Source: Phlebotomus papatasi
Taxonomy: Eukaryota > Arthropoda > Insecta > Diptera > Psychodidae
Assembly: GCF_024763615.1 (NCBI RefSeq)
Contig: NC_077223.1
Coordinates: 109,058,627-109,122,626 of the forward strand
DNA: 64,000 nt
Direction of reading: 5' to 3'
Numbering within the stretch: position 1 is the stretch's first letter; each line of letters starts with the position of its first letter. Under the pieces are notes generated by a model. That model saw only the letters and a list, made by a program, of their open reading frames with translations, did no database searches and was not told the origin of the DNA. Positions 10,806 through 21,825 of the stretch are shown here, piece by piece. A program made the translations under genes and the position numbers.

Positions 10806-13800
10806 TCAGATACTATTTTCACTTGGGTGCTTATACCGGAAGATCACCTCCCTGATATACTCCAGATCATCCCAGATCTGGACAGTCCTGATGTCTCCAA
10901 TGTCCAGCTGATGGTCGTATTTGTACTGGAAGCACCGGTTGTCGTCGTCCGTGTAGACAGTTATGTCCCGATTGGTGAACAAGAAGGTCAGGATGAATTC
11001 CTCACCAGGTCCATCAATCCACGTATTTGACTCCACAATTTCCTCACCCCATGAATTGTTCTTGTGATTGTGGATCACTCCCACTTCCCGATCCACCCTG
11101 AACAGAGTCTTGAAGTGGTAGGCAATGTAAGAAGGCGTTGGGCTGGATTCCAGGCAAAAATTCACGGAGAAACTGCCCCCAAAAAAGAGAGAAAGCAATT
11201 GAATTTCTAAGAATTTCTCCGTCATTCATTCGATTTATTTTTAGTGGACACGGAGAAGGAAACCGAGGAAAAACCATTAATTTTTCACAATTCACCCAGA
11301 AATGCGAAACTGACCCAAGGGGTGCTAAATCACCGAGAATGGTGTACACTTTCCACCCACAATAATTATTCCTTCTACTTTTCTTATTCACAACGCATAA
11401 TTGATAGCTTACAAATCACATTCGTCACGGAAATTAAGTTATTTACAGAGGCGCATTTAGAAAATTGTTGAGAGACGTTTTTTACATATTAATTAAAAAA
11501 AAACAAGTAGGGTAAATGTCCTAATTCAAAACCATATCCAGACGCTTTAACTTTGACAGAAGATTCAACACATTAAGTTCATATTTTTTCGGAAGAGAAT
11601 TACATAAATATGCTCCTTGACTCTTCTAGAATGTTACTGTTTAATAAAAATTCTTTAGATATAATTTGAAAACTTCTTAAATACAAGAAAAATATGCGAG
11701 TGTAAAATGCTTCTATTGGAAACATATTGATCTAAATGGAGACAAGGGAAAGTTTCTAATTGGAGACAAACAGTGTAAGTGAAACCACGACGACAGGCTT
11801 CCAAAATTTGCTGAGTTGATCTTGAGTGCAGGATTTGTTCTTATTCATGGTCTTTCCTCCTTCACCATCTAAAACAATAAGAAAATCTTTAATAAAAAAT
11901 CATATTTCCGGGGTTTCTTATTGAAGCATTTGCAGACACTTCAGAAAAACCCTTTTTGTTCACGAAATAGGTAATTATTTCATTTGAAAACTTCACGTAC
12001 CGTTAACAATAAAGATTAGCACTTAATTTAACTAAAATTATCCAGAAATTGACAGAAATATTAAACAAAACAAATAAACAAAAGTCACCTCATTGTGTTT
12101 TTCATTGGAAAACATGGTCGATTGATGAAAAATTCGATGGTGAACAGGTACACTTTTAATTTTTTTGAGAAATTTAAAATTTAAAATTTGTGAATATGAA
12201 TGGATTTTTGCTTTATTTGGAGCAAAATTAACTGAATAATGAAACTGAGGTATATAAAATATATAAATATAATAATTTAGTACTGTATCACAGCGAACAG
12301 ACTGGGCTTTTCTACATGGTTATTGCTTTTTTACGCCTTCATTGCTTTTTTACACGTGAAAAAAATAATCAAAAAATTACGACACCAAACCAATTTTTGC
12401 ACTAATTTGATATTTTTTACGCATTATGAGACAATATTCTTTAAAAAGAAAATGATATATTAGTAAAATTTTCCAACTATAAGTACCTTGAGCAAAGAGT
12501 AAAAAGCAAATGACCGGTCAATTGCTCTTTGCTCTTTATTCGAGGTGTTTAGATTTGGCAAATTTTACTAATACATCATTTTCTTTTTGAAGAATATTGT
12601 CTCAGAGAAGGGACATCAAATTGATGCAAAAGTTGGTTTGGTGCCGCAATTTTTTGAGTATCTTTTTCACGTGTAAAAAAGCAATGAAGGCGTAAAAAAG
12701 CAATGACCATGTAGAAAAGCCCAGTCTGTTCGCTGTGTATTTATCATGAAAACAATGACGTTTCTATTTGGAGTAGCGAAAAATTTCCATTTGGAGCAGG
12801 TTTTGAATTAGCTTAATTTACCCTAAAGGATTTTTTTTAATGTTTCAGAATGTGTACACTCAATCCCGAGATTATGCACATTTTCGGGACCGAAAAAAAC
12901 GCGCGAAATGGCATTACGCATCGAGAAAATTTGCATACCCGTACGGGCTTTCTTTTGAATAAATCGGCCGTAGAATGAATTTCGTGCGGAGTTTCAAAAA
13001 ATTCAACTGTTTAATAGAAATGCATTAACAAACAGTACTTTTTGGCCAGAGTTCTTCAATAAATGATTAGAATATTTAAAAAAAAAACTTTAATAAAAGA
13101 AATTAAAGTTTTATTCTCCAAAAGTAGCAAAATGTTTTCAAATCTTCTGCGTCGCAATATAGTATACATTCAGTCGTATTTCAAAAATAATTTCATAAAT
13201 TTACTCCCAATACTAGGCAAACTTGCATAATTGTATGTGCATAATTCCGTCAGGTGCATAATCGCGAAGGACTTAATGCTGGGTCTGAGTGGTCACCCGA
13301 ATTAGAGAGAAATTAGGGCGACAAACTTTTTGAAATGCAACGATTTTTTATTCATTTGCATACACATATTGAGTTTATATACTCATATTTATGGTAAATT
13401 TCAAGGAAATCCCTCAATAATGCAAAGTCACATCAAAACTAAGACAAAACATGGCAAATTTGAGCATATTTGCTTCATTTGATAATCGTAATTAAACTTG
13501 AAAAATTTCAACAAACTTTTTTCGAATTTAACTGCCGCCCGAATTAAAAAGTAGCCTGATCTTAAAAGAGCCGAATCACCGAGAGTCTACTGTACTCTCA
13601 TAATTCACCGTTCTTAAGATTTTTTTTAAAATATATTTGGCTTGTTTTTTAACAAAAAAGTGTCAAAGGAAAATTCTCATTTTCCGGCGAACTGCCCCGG
13701 TGTCCCCTATTAAATGGAGATATGGGGATTGTTAATCTATTCACCAGATTCACCATAAGCAAATAATAAGTACATAGTTGACACTTTCATATTTATACAA

Positions 13801-16013
13801 AAATATCTTCAATGTACACCACTTTCGACCATATTTTCTGCCCCTTGATACATGTGTAAGCTGCCTGAGATTCCCCTACAACTCAAGAAGTTTTTTTTTT
13901 TAATTTCTCGTTTGCCGTTGAGGAAACGTATTAACTCATTCAGACACTGAAGTAGAAAAACTATAGGCAACATTTTGATAAACCAATAATTAATTCCTTA
14001 CAGATTAATAGATAATTTTTTGAAGGAAAAACAAAACATTATCTATTAGGGGACACGTGGAACCTTTATCAAATACCTGTCTTAACGGTCATTGAATTTA
14101 AATTCCTTGCGTTAATTCATTACAAAAAAATCATTTATTTAAAATATCTACACGTTTTCCCTCTTCCCCACCCCACCCCCTCTATCCCAGTCTAAACCAT
14201 TTTTTTTCGGTTTTACTTAAAATTGGCCCAGATTTTTCAATGATTTTCGAATATGTTTTACTGTGTTGTCACACTTGCACATTAAAATTTTAATATGATT
14301 CACATTAATTGTCGCTGGTGAGAGTCCAAATGTGTAATTTGTGTGTTTGAATTATTTTATATTCAAAATTTGATCTATTTGTTGATAAAAAGGTAGACTT
14401 GGCCCGCAAAATTTGATATAAATTGATTTATAGAGTTAATGAGAAAAATTAATGCGATTTTCTCTTTAATTTTTTAATGTGAAAAATATTTATGCTTTAG
14501 GTAAATTTAAACTTATTTTTGCAGGCCAAGTCCACTTCTTTATCAATAAATAGTAAAACCCCAAATATCAAGTGACTCAAAGACACAAATAACATATTTG
14601 GACGCTCACAAGCGACAATTAATGTGAATCACATTAAAATTTTAATGTGCAAGTGTGATAACACCGTTAGAGGTAGTCCAGGCGAACTTTTCACCCAAAC
14701 ACCTATGACCGAAAAATTCGCCATTTTGAAATATTGAAGGGTAAAGGTCAACCACTTTTGAGGGCCTATTTTTCAACCGATTTGATTAAATTTGATTTTT
14801 TTGGAAAGGTATTGAGATTTCGAACCCGACTGCATCGGTCTTCATCGGTAATGAATCGGTTAAGTACCGATTTTATGATTTTCATTTATTATCAATTTAT
14901 TTAAGAAATCAATTTGATCTCTAGTAGATCAGTAAGTACCAAAAGATCATGCGAAGAACTAATTCACAGTGAGCTCTATCACGTGAGTTCGAGCACTCCG
15001 CAAAACTGGGATCGATGGGCCGCTTTGCCATCTCTTTTTTGTTTGCAAATCAATTTATGAGAAAACATCTACAATCCACACCCACAATATATCTTCTTTT
15101 ATTTTATTTGAGATCTTTAAAATCGCTATTTCCTCAAAGTAATGTGCAAGGCTTGTTTGCAACATTCTTTGCGAATGTGAAAAGTTATTCTTTCCAATTG
15201 AAAGCGTGTTCTTTGAGGTGTCACTTGCCGATACTTCACCCAAAAAATACATATTATTGATTATTTGTAAATACACGTCTGTAAAACATATTAAAAATAT
15301 GTTGCGTTCCGTTTTAAGGCCTCTACACATTATAAGCAATTTTCGTCAAAAAAAATTTTTTTTTTTTTTGAAGGAATTCGCCTGTACTATTGTAGGTGAA
15401 AACGTCAAAATTCTGTCAAAAATGCAATTTTTAACAAAAATCGCTGCCATTGTGTAGACACTTTTATATATAAAATTCTTTCTAAAATATTCTTAAAATT
15501 TTCTTCTCAAAATCGTACTCTAAAGAGCTTGAATGAGCACAGTGATATACTAAAAAATAATTCATAATGAATTAGAGTGAGTAAAGATTAGATCTTTAAG
15601 CCTCAAATAGAGTCAGGATAATCCTCGAGAATGTTTATCCGGCAAAATTTGGCTTTTAATCTTCTTCTTCTTCTTCAATTTTATGTTAAGGCTATCGGAC
15701 ATTCGATTCTGACAGTTAAGGATCAGGGATTAGAGGTTTTTCGCATAAATTTCTTCAACCAAATCCTTTACATAAAATTTTGTTTTCTTTCTCTTTATTT
15801 TCTCTTTTTTTATTTAATTATTACGTAAAACTCTTTATTCTATTTAGACATTTAAGTTTTTTTTTCTACACAGGTATAGTTAGAATTGTTATTGAATTGT
15901 AGTCTTCTAATGTTGCTGATCTTTATATGAATATGGCAATTTGCCGCAGCATTAAAATAATAATAATAATAAATCCTTTACAGTCAAATTTCACAGACTA
16001 ACTAGTCTTGAAG

Positions 16014-16053
<40 letters not shown>

Positions 16054-18696
16054 GTGGCACAACATTCCATAAAGGAACAAGACCTTCCCGCAAGGGGATT
16101 TCTAGACATTCATTATTATTTTTTCTTGCACGGGATGAAGTTGTCAGTCCCATCCCCGTGGAATCAAGTGCAGTGAAGCTCACTGGATGCAATCCGAACA
16201 CCTTTAACGCCAGAAAAATTCCTGGCGACCTAAAGGGGATTCGAATCCGGGACACTTGCATCATAGAGCGAGTGCTCTACCACTTGACCCATTGAGTGCC
16301 CTCTTGAAGATTAGCTTGAGTCTATTTGAGCCTCCAGGAGGATCGTTCTGAGGCTCCTGGAGAAAATTGAAACCTGGCCTCGTAACTGTTTTAACCTTTT
16401 AAGGACGAATGGGATGCCGGTGTCCCAAAAATGAAAACAAATTTTTTGGACTAGTAAAAAAAATGTTTTTGTTTTTGGGACACCGGTGTCCCACTTATCC
16501 TTAAAGGGTTAAGGACTTCCTCTCATATTCCTTGATTGAATCTAGCAATTGAGGCCTTGAAATTATTTATTTATTAAAATTTAATTGATGAAACTTATGA
16601 ATCTTTCCTATCACAGAACCACTATTTTGTCCATTATGACTCCGGCACATCTTTTAGATCAGGAAAATTTCATAAAGTCGAAATTCGAATCTTTTTCCTT
16701 TTTTACATGTTTTGTATATGAGTATCCCATGCTTTTGCACTCTTCTTCTTCTGTTAAACATCACAACAAATTCAATTTAGCTCAATCGAATTTGGATTGC
16801 AAAAAAAAGTTAGACTATGCAAAGCGTGTGACAAAGAAAAGGATGTGAATTTTGTTTTCATGAAATTTTCCTGATCCAGGAAAAGCCATTAGATTCTAAT
16901 GCTCGAATTTTAAACAATAAAATTTTGCTAAAAAGAATGAGTATTGAATAATTAGGGTAAATGTCCTAATTCAAAACCATTTCCAGACGCTTTAACTTTG
17001 ACAGAAGATTCAACACATTAAGTTCATAATTTTCTAAAGAGAATTACATAAATTTGCTCCTGGACTCTCCTAGAATGTTACTGTTTAGTGAAAATTCTTT
17101 AGATATAATTTAAAAACTTCTTAAATACAAGAAAAATACGCGAACGTAAAATGCTTCTATTGGAAACAAATTAATCCAAATGGAGACAAGGGAAAGTTTC
17201 TAATTGGAGACAAAGGATTAGCACTTAATTTACCAAAAATTAGCTAGAAATAAGACATAAATGTTAAACAAAACGAATAAACAACAGTCACCTTATTGTG
17301 TTTTTCATTGGAAAACATGGTCGATCGATGAAAAATTCGACAGTGAGAAGGTACACTTTTAATTTTTCTGCGAAATTAAGAAATTAAAATTTGTAAATAT
17401 GAATGGTTTTTCGCTTTATTTGGAGCAAAATTAACTAAGTAATGAAACTGTGGTATAGAAAATATGTAAATATAATAATTTAGTACTGTATTTATCATGA
17501 AAACAATGACGTTTCCATTTGGAATAGAGAAAAATTTCCATTTAGAGCAGGTTTTGAATTAGCTTAATTTACCCTAATTTACAAATATTTTCTTTAATTT
17601 TTTTTAGGAACTCTAAAAAATGTAATAAATTTAAAATGGCCTATTAACTTTGCTCTATTTCGAAAATTTTATTAATCATAAAAAAAATATGTTTAGCTCT
17701 TCTTTTGCATATTTTTTTAAAGAATTTCTGAGCTAATAATGCCAGTTTTGCGTGCAAACGACTAAACTAAATAAATATAAGGCTGTCAATAATATGAATC
17801 CAGAAAATCATTCGTCATCTAATTTTGTTTTTCCAAACACAAAAAATACTCAATTCGTGTTGCAATTTAATGAAAAATCGGACCTTAAGGTCATAAAAAA
17901 AAATTAAAATATGAAAACTTTTGCTCAAAAACTATTTCTGTAAACTTGAATTCGAGCTATTTGGCCTTTTCTATTCCACAGTCAAATAAAACGAATCAAT
18001 TTACGCTCATTAAAGAAATATTTATAGAATTTTCATCTCAACAATTCCTCCAATTTCTCTACACACTTTGCACGCATCTCAAACACTTTCATTTTCACGA
18101 GACGAATGCGAGAGAGATCTCTCCTCGACTCAGCATGAATCCCTAATCCGATCGACTGCGGATAATTCCCAGTAAAACATTAACACTTTTTTTTATGATA
18201 CCCAACAATTATTCACTTTGCTGAACAAACTCTTTCTGAATGTCTGTGAGATTCTCATGGGATTTAAATTGAATCAATCAAGATAAATGGATCGATTAGG
18301 CTTTTGGGCCATTTACAAAACATTTGTACAACATCCCGGAAGACTTGACCTGCCTTGGGAGATTTTCCAAGAGCCATGGGAAAGTGGGTGAAAAGAGGCA
18401 CGCAAGGTAACGATTATGTTGTGGTGGAAAATCGTTAAATTGAAGAGGAGTGAAAGAAAAAGAAGCTTGAAAATTCCAGGGACGGATTTTTTTGGCGGCA
18501 AAAAAAAAGCCCGCCAAAATGAGATACATGGAATATCTCCAAAATGGGGCCAGGGATGAGTCATCCCGTGAGACAATCACACAGAAATAGAAGAGACTTA
18601 CACGCTGGCGTTGTCTTTGATCTTCCCTTTGAGCACAATTTCGTCGTTGAATTTCAGCTGTTGCGGAAGGACGGCACAGAAGGGTCTCTCTGTCAT
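10806..18696 (-). CDS. Galectin A: single-CRD galectin-like lectin, 2 exons, 7.4-kb intron
   Basis: This is the tandem relative of galectin B. Exon 1 is 18696-18602 (MTERPFCAVLPQQL, then FNDEIVLKGKIKDNASV; donor GTAAGT). Exon 2 is 11172-10806 (acceptor after a long pyrimidine tract ending GGGGGCAG). The phase-2 join gives NASVFSVNFCLE, the expected galectin beta-strand pair, and 153 residues in total. Exon 2 carries IAYHFKTLFR, NNSWGEE, FILTFLFTNRD and RTVQIWDD. The contact His, Asn, Trp and Glu are in place; the usual NPR after the His is KTL. The Met at 18,696 was chosen because it gives a family-sized protein; an in-frame Met at 18,786 would add 30 Cys/Pro-rich residues. A candidate minus-strand ATTAAA lies near 10,727-10,732. 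The intron holds many transposable elements. The shared intron phase with galectin B supports a duplication. Confidence 0.82.
11508..12825 (+). mobile_element. TAGGGTAAAT-family element, copy A, carrying a nested foldback
   Basis: The ends are TAGGGTAAATGTCCTAATTC and GAATTAGCTTAATTTACCCTA. Five copies of this family occur in the window, all inside introns. Copy A is enlarged by a 449-bp foldback at 12,289-12,737. Confidence 0.88.
12289..12737. mobile_element. Foldback MITE, arms about 200 bp, nested
   Basis: The ends CACAGCGAACAGACTGGGC and GCCCAGTCTGTTCGCTGTG begin long inverted arms that share TTGCTTTTTTACGCCTTCA. It is flanked by TAT on both sides. The empty site (ACTGTATTTATCATG) is kept in sister copy B near 17,490. 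Confidence 0.92.
13283..13592. mobile_element. Pogo-like MITE (degenerate left end)
   Basis: The right end CGAATCACCGAGAGTCTACTG followed by TA matches the inverse of the CAGTAGACTCTC ends at 20,498 and 53,480. The left end is decayed (GGTCACCCGAATTAGAGAG). Confidence 0.55.
14262..14666. mobile_element. Long-arm inverted-repeat element
   Basis: The left arm (GTGTTGTCACACTTGCAC, ATTCACATTAATTGTCGC) and right arm (GCGACAATTAATGTGAAT, GTGCAAGTGTGATAACACC) are inverse copies about 130 bp long. Inner parts also pair (GGTAGACTTGGCC with GGCCAAGTCCAC). There is no coding capacity. Confidence 0.8.
15315..15462. mobile_element. Short palindromic MITE (GGCCTCTACACATT family)
   Basis: Arms starting GGCCTCTACACATTATAAGC and ending GCTGCCATTGTGTAGAC enclose CAATTTTCGTCAAAA and its inverse. 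A second copy lies at about 58,540-58,683. Confidence 0.65.
16018..16301 (-). mobile_element. tRNA-derived SINE with TTA-repeat tail
   Basis: Read on the minus strand, the element starts near 16,290 with a pol III A-box-like word (AGTGGTAGAGCACTCGC) and a B box (GGATTCGAATCCC). It ends in a (TTA)n tail at 16,018-16,051. The 12-bp sequence TCTTGAAGATTA is directly repeated at 16,006-16,017 and 16,302-16,313, a perfect target-site duplication. The open frames inside it (poly-Asn or poly-Leu from the tail) are not genes. It is not a functional tRNA: there is no pairing acceptor stem. Confidence 0.92.
16391..16512. mobile_element. TTAA-flanked palindromic MITE, 122 bp
   Basis: The ends TTAACCTTTTAAGGACGA and TTATCCTTAAAGGGTTAA are near-perfect inverted repeats, extending inward to GGGACACCGGTGTCCC. 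A longer relative of 519 bp is at 43,798. Confidence 0.85.
16642..16885. mobile_element. GGCACACCTTTTAGAT palindromic MITE
   Basis: The left end CCGGCACATCTTTTAGATC with AGGAAAATTTCATAAAGTCG is mirrored by CATGAAATTTTCCTGATCC at the right. Relatives lie at 52,678-53,860. Confidence 0.7.
16954..17576 (+). mobile_element. TAGGGTAAAT-family element, copy B
   Basis: This is a forward copy with ends TAGGGTAAATGTCCTAATTC and AGCTTAATTTACCCTA. It is uninterrupted where copy A carries the foldback, so it serves as the empty site. It lies in the galectin A intron. Confidence 0.88.
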
Positions 18697-19212
18697 CTCC
18701 GGACTCCCTCTCTGGATGTGTGCTGGGCTGGGCTGGATGGGGGGCTCTGATGGCCTTCCGGAAGCGCATTCACAGGCGCATGTCAAGGTATTCCTCAGCC
18801 ACTGACAAAAACATCCCTGGGATTGAAAACAAAGTCACAAAGGGACTCCCAAGGCACTGTTTTCACTCAGCCGGTCGGCGGACAACTGAAGAAACCACCA
18901 GCGAAGATTCAACGAAGACTCCCGGACTCCAATGCTCAATTACCTGTACATTCTGCTAAACTTCTCCTACAGTCGCCACAACAATAATAGACTCAGTTGC
19001 AAAAAATTGCATAATTTTCGTAAAGAATTTTTTTTTTTAAAGTAATTTCAAATCCTAAATCTAATAAATTTGTTGTTGAAAATAAATATTTTTAGTCAGT
19101 ACAAAAATCTAAATTGTCAGTAAAAATCAATTTGATGCGTAGAAAACTATAAAGAAAACCTGCAAATCTTCTTGCTTCTGCACACCAGACCTAGAGAAAT
19201 TTCGTCAGTTAA

Positions 19213-20383
19213 ATCAGCATTTGTTGTAACTTCCTTTTGACAACTTTTAACTCTTTCCGGACCACAACCATCCAGCGAACGAATTTCAGTAAAACTCACA
19301 TTATTGTAAGTCTTAGTGGTCAAATATGATACTTTTGTAGAGAAAGAATTTTCTCCGCCTCTGGGAAATTGGAAAACTCATGGGAACTCTCGTCCCCAAA
19401 AGAACGAAAAGGAGATAAACTTGGACAAATTTTCCAAAAGCCAATAATATCGATTTTGTGAATTATTTTTGCGTGTCAAATGACTCCTTTACAATGTTGA
19501 TCACTAAAACAAGAAGAATTATTGACCAGAATCTTGTGGGATGTCCAGGAAGTGCTAAAAAAGACACCCAGTTCCTGCTTGTAAACAGATTCCTCATAAT
19601 ATTTTACACATAAAACTTTAAAACACATTTCTTTCAACACGATGCTATTGCAGACACATTAAGCTTTCTCAAGAGCCAAAAAAACACTTCCTTTTTTATT
19701 GAGATGTGTTATAATATCGCTTCCAATTTCAAGTCGTTTTTCTGAGCTAAGGAAGTTACGATAAATGTTGAAAATCGAATGCATATTATTGTGGAATTTA
19801 CGAGAAATGCTGATTAGAGAAAATTTTGTATGGAAATTTATCGTAACTTCACCAAAAATGGAAGTTACGAAAAATGCTGATAAATATTAACAAATTCAAT
19901 CTAGTTACGATAATTTTTATTTAAAATATTTTTTTTATTGGAGTTATAAAAGACTATTTTTCTCAAGTGAGCTTAATAAACAAAATTAGATAGATTACAG
20001 ATATGGATGTAGAGTCTCGCTATAGTCCATATTTGGTTCCAGATTTGACACTTGGGTCGCACTATAGTCCATGTAATTTTTTAAAATTATCAACGACTTT
20101 TAGTATTGAAATTGGTCGACGGCTTCCACTTTCTTTGCGATTGTGGTACTTGTCCTCGCTCTCTTATGGATCACAATTATCACAACTACTCAATAAAGTT
20201 TGCCAAAAATATTAAAATAATTATGGCAACATTGCATCTGCATGTTGCGTACTAAAAAACATAACCTCAGTGATTTGAAATCAACGGTCGATAAATTGTG
20301 GACTATAGAGCGATGGCCTATAGCGGGACTCTACTGTATATCTAAAAATCACAAAAATGAAGTTACGACAAATGCTGATTCAA
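19213..20383. mobile_element. Inverted-repeat element with nested CTCGCTATAGTCC MITE
   Basis: The outer ends AATCAGCATTTGTTGTAACTTC and GAAGTTACGACAAATGCTGATT are inverted. Inside, about 20,010-20,338, a second inverted pair is seen: TAGAGTCTCGCTATAGTCC and GCCTATAGCGGGACTCTA, the latter followed by CTGTA. No transposase is visible. Confidence 0.6.
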
Positions 20384-20497
20384 CAGAACATAAATTCACA
20401 CAGCACAAAATAGAAAAACCGTTGATCATTCAAAAAATCTAAATGTCATTTTGTCCCCCAGTCAGCCAGATAACGAAGAGTCGAGTGTATAAATTTA

Positions 20498-21091
20498 CAG
20501 TAGACTCTCACTTATCCGTGGACTCTTTTTCCGGGTGACATAAAAAAATCCGTAAGATAGTTGAATTTTCAAAATTTTGATGACACATTGTTCCCGTTTT
20601 GGGTTTTTTTTTTGTTAACTCTTTCGTCTCTTTTGGGACTCTGAGTACCCAAAGCGCATATAAATATTCAGTGAAAAACAGTTTTTTTTAATTATTCAGA
20701 ACTGAGAAAAATTCAATTCTTTTGGATGATTACAAACTATAAGGATGTCCAAATGTAAGATATTTATTGTAGGGCCTCTATTAATTCCTGAACGCAGATA
20801 TTTTTGATTAAAAAATTGTGAAATTGGCTTGCAGCATATGCTGCGGTCCGGAAAGAGTTAAGCAAATGTGCTCTATCTACTGTAATTCTTACTCACTGTA
20901 ACTTTTTTGGACAGTACGCATCTTTAGAGAGACTGTCGGATTCAGTCAGGTCAGGATTCACTCCATAAATTTTCAATGTAAACAAAAAATCGTTGGATTT
21001 CAAACAATTTATTGGGTATCACCGAGGGTATCACTTTCAAAATCCGTATGACATTTTGGTCCCGCTCTCACGAATTAGCGAGAGTCTACTG
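20498..21091. mobile_element. Pogo-like MITE carrying a nested TTAA element
   Basis: The ends CAGTAGACTCTCACTTATCC and CGAATTAGCGAGAGTCTACTG are flanked by TA. CAGTA-type ends and TA targets fit the pogo/Tigger branch of Tc1/mariner. A 247-bp TTAA element sits inside at 20,615-20,861. Confidence 0.8.
20615..20861 (+). mobile_element. TTAA-flanked MITE (TTAACTCTTTCG family), copy 1
   Basis: It starts TTAACTCTTTCGTCTC and ends GGTCCGGAAAGAGTTAA. It is nearly identical to the 248-bp copy at 32,206-32,453. It contains GGGACTCTGAGTACCCAAAG and CAGCATATGCTGCGG. Confidence 0.9.
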
Positions 21092-21825
21092 TAAATAGAA
21101 AATGAGAAAGTGGCTTCAAATTTCAGGCAACTTACCAGAGGCGTGCCTACGACGCTTCGGAGGGGTTTTCCCGTTTTCCTACTTCTAAAGGTATCTTGGG
21201 AAAATCTTGGGAAAAATAGGACAGAAAATTTGGTCAACCTAATTGGCAAATTTGAATTCTTCACTGACACTTCACAACCTTCCCATAAAGAATCATAAGA
21301 GAAATCAAAATGGTTCTAATCTTATGTCAGTCACTGTACATCTTGCGTTTTTCTTATCCTTTTTATTGAGAAAATTCCATGCATTTCTGAATTTCCTCAA
21401 CTCGTGGTTAATGTTGGGGAATTTAAATAGATTACTTCACCATTAATAGTGAGAAAATGGATTTTTCCGGCTCAAAATGACTAAAATTATGCAATTTGTC
21501 GCCCCTTCGTCTGCATGTGTCGAACTTGTTGACACTGCTGTCAAGTTTTCTAGCAGTTTTCTCAGCAAGGTGTTTTCGTAGGTTTTTGCCAGTGAAAAAA
21601 TCTGCTAAATTTTCTCATTTTTTTTGCTATTTGTCTCCACTTGGCAAACTTAAACGATAGAATAATAGATAAACTACTACATTAGGTAGCATATTCTATA
21701 GAAATTGCATCTAACCATACTTAATAAGTGCTTTTTTCTTGGCGAGCAAAGTTTGTTTTTTTCTTTCGCTAAAGTGCTAGAATTTTGCTGGCATCTGGCA
21801 CTAGAATTTTTCTCAAAAACAAAAG

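Larger units (their letters stand above)
18697..21825. other. Divergent intergenic region between galectin A and the zinc-finger gene
   Basis: It must hold both promoters, but no clear TATA box or initiator can be assigned. It contains a decayed inverted-repeat element (19,213-20,383) and a pogo-like MITE with a nested TTAA element (20,498-21,091). No other gene is seen. Confidence 0.5.

Noticed and set aside
15998..16295. Poly-Asn or poly-Leu ORFs
   Set aside because: They come from the (TTA)n tail and body of a SINE.
4758..18696. One two-CRD (tandem-repeat) galectin gene
   Set aside because: The upstream CRD ends in its own stop codon at 10,806 and the downstream one begins with its own Met and N-terminal strand, so two single-CRD genes fit better.
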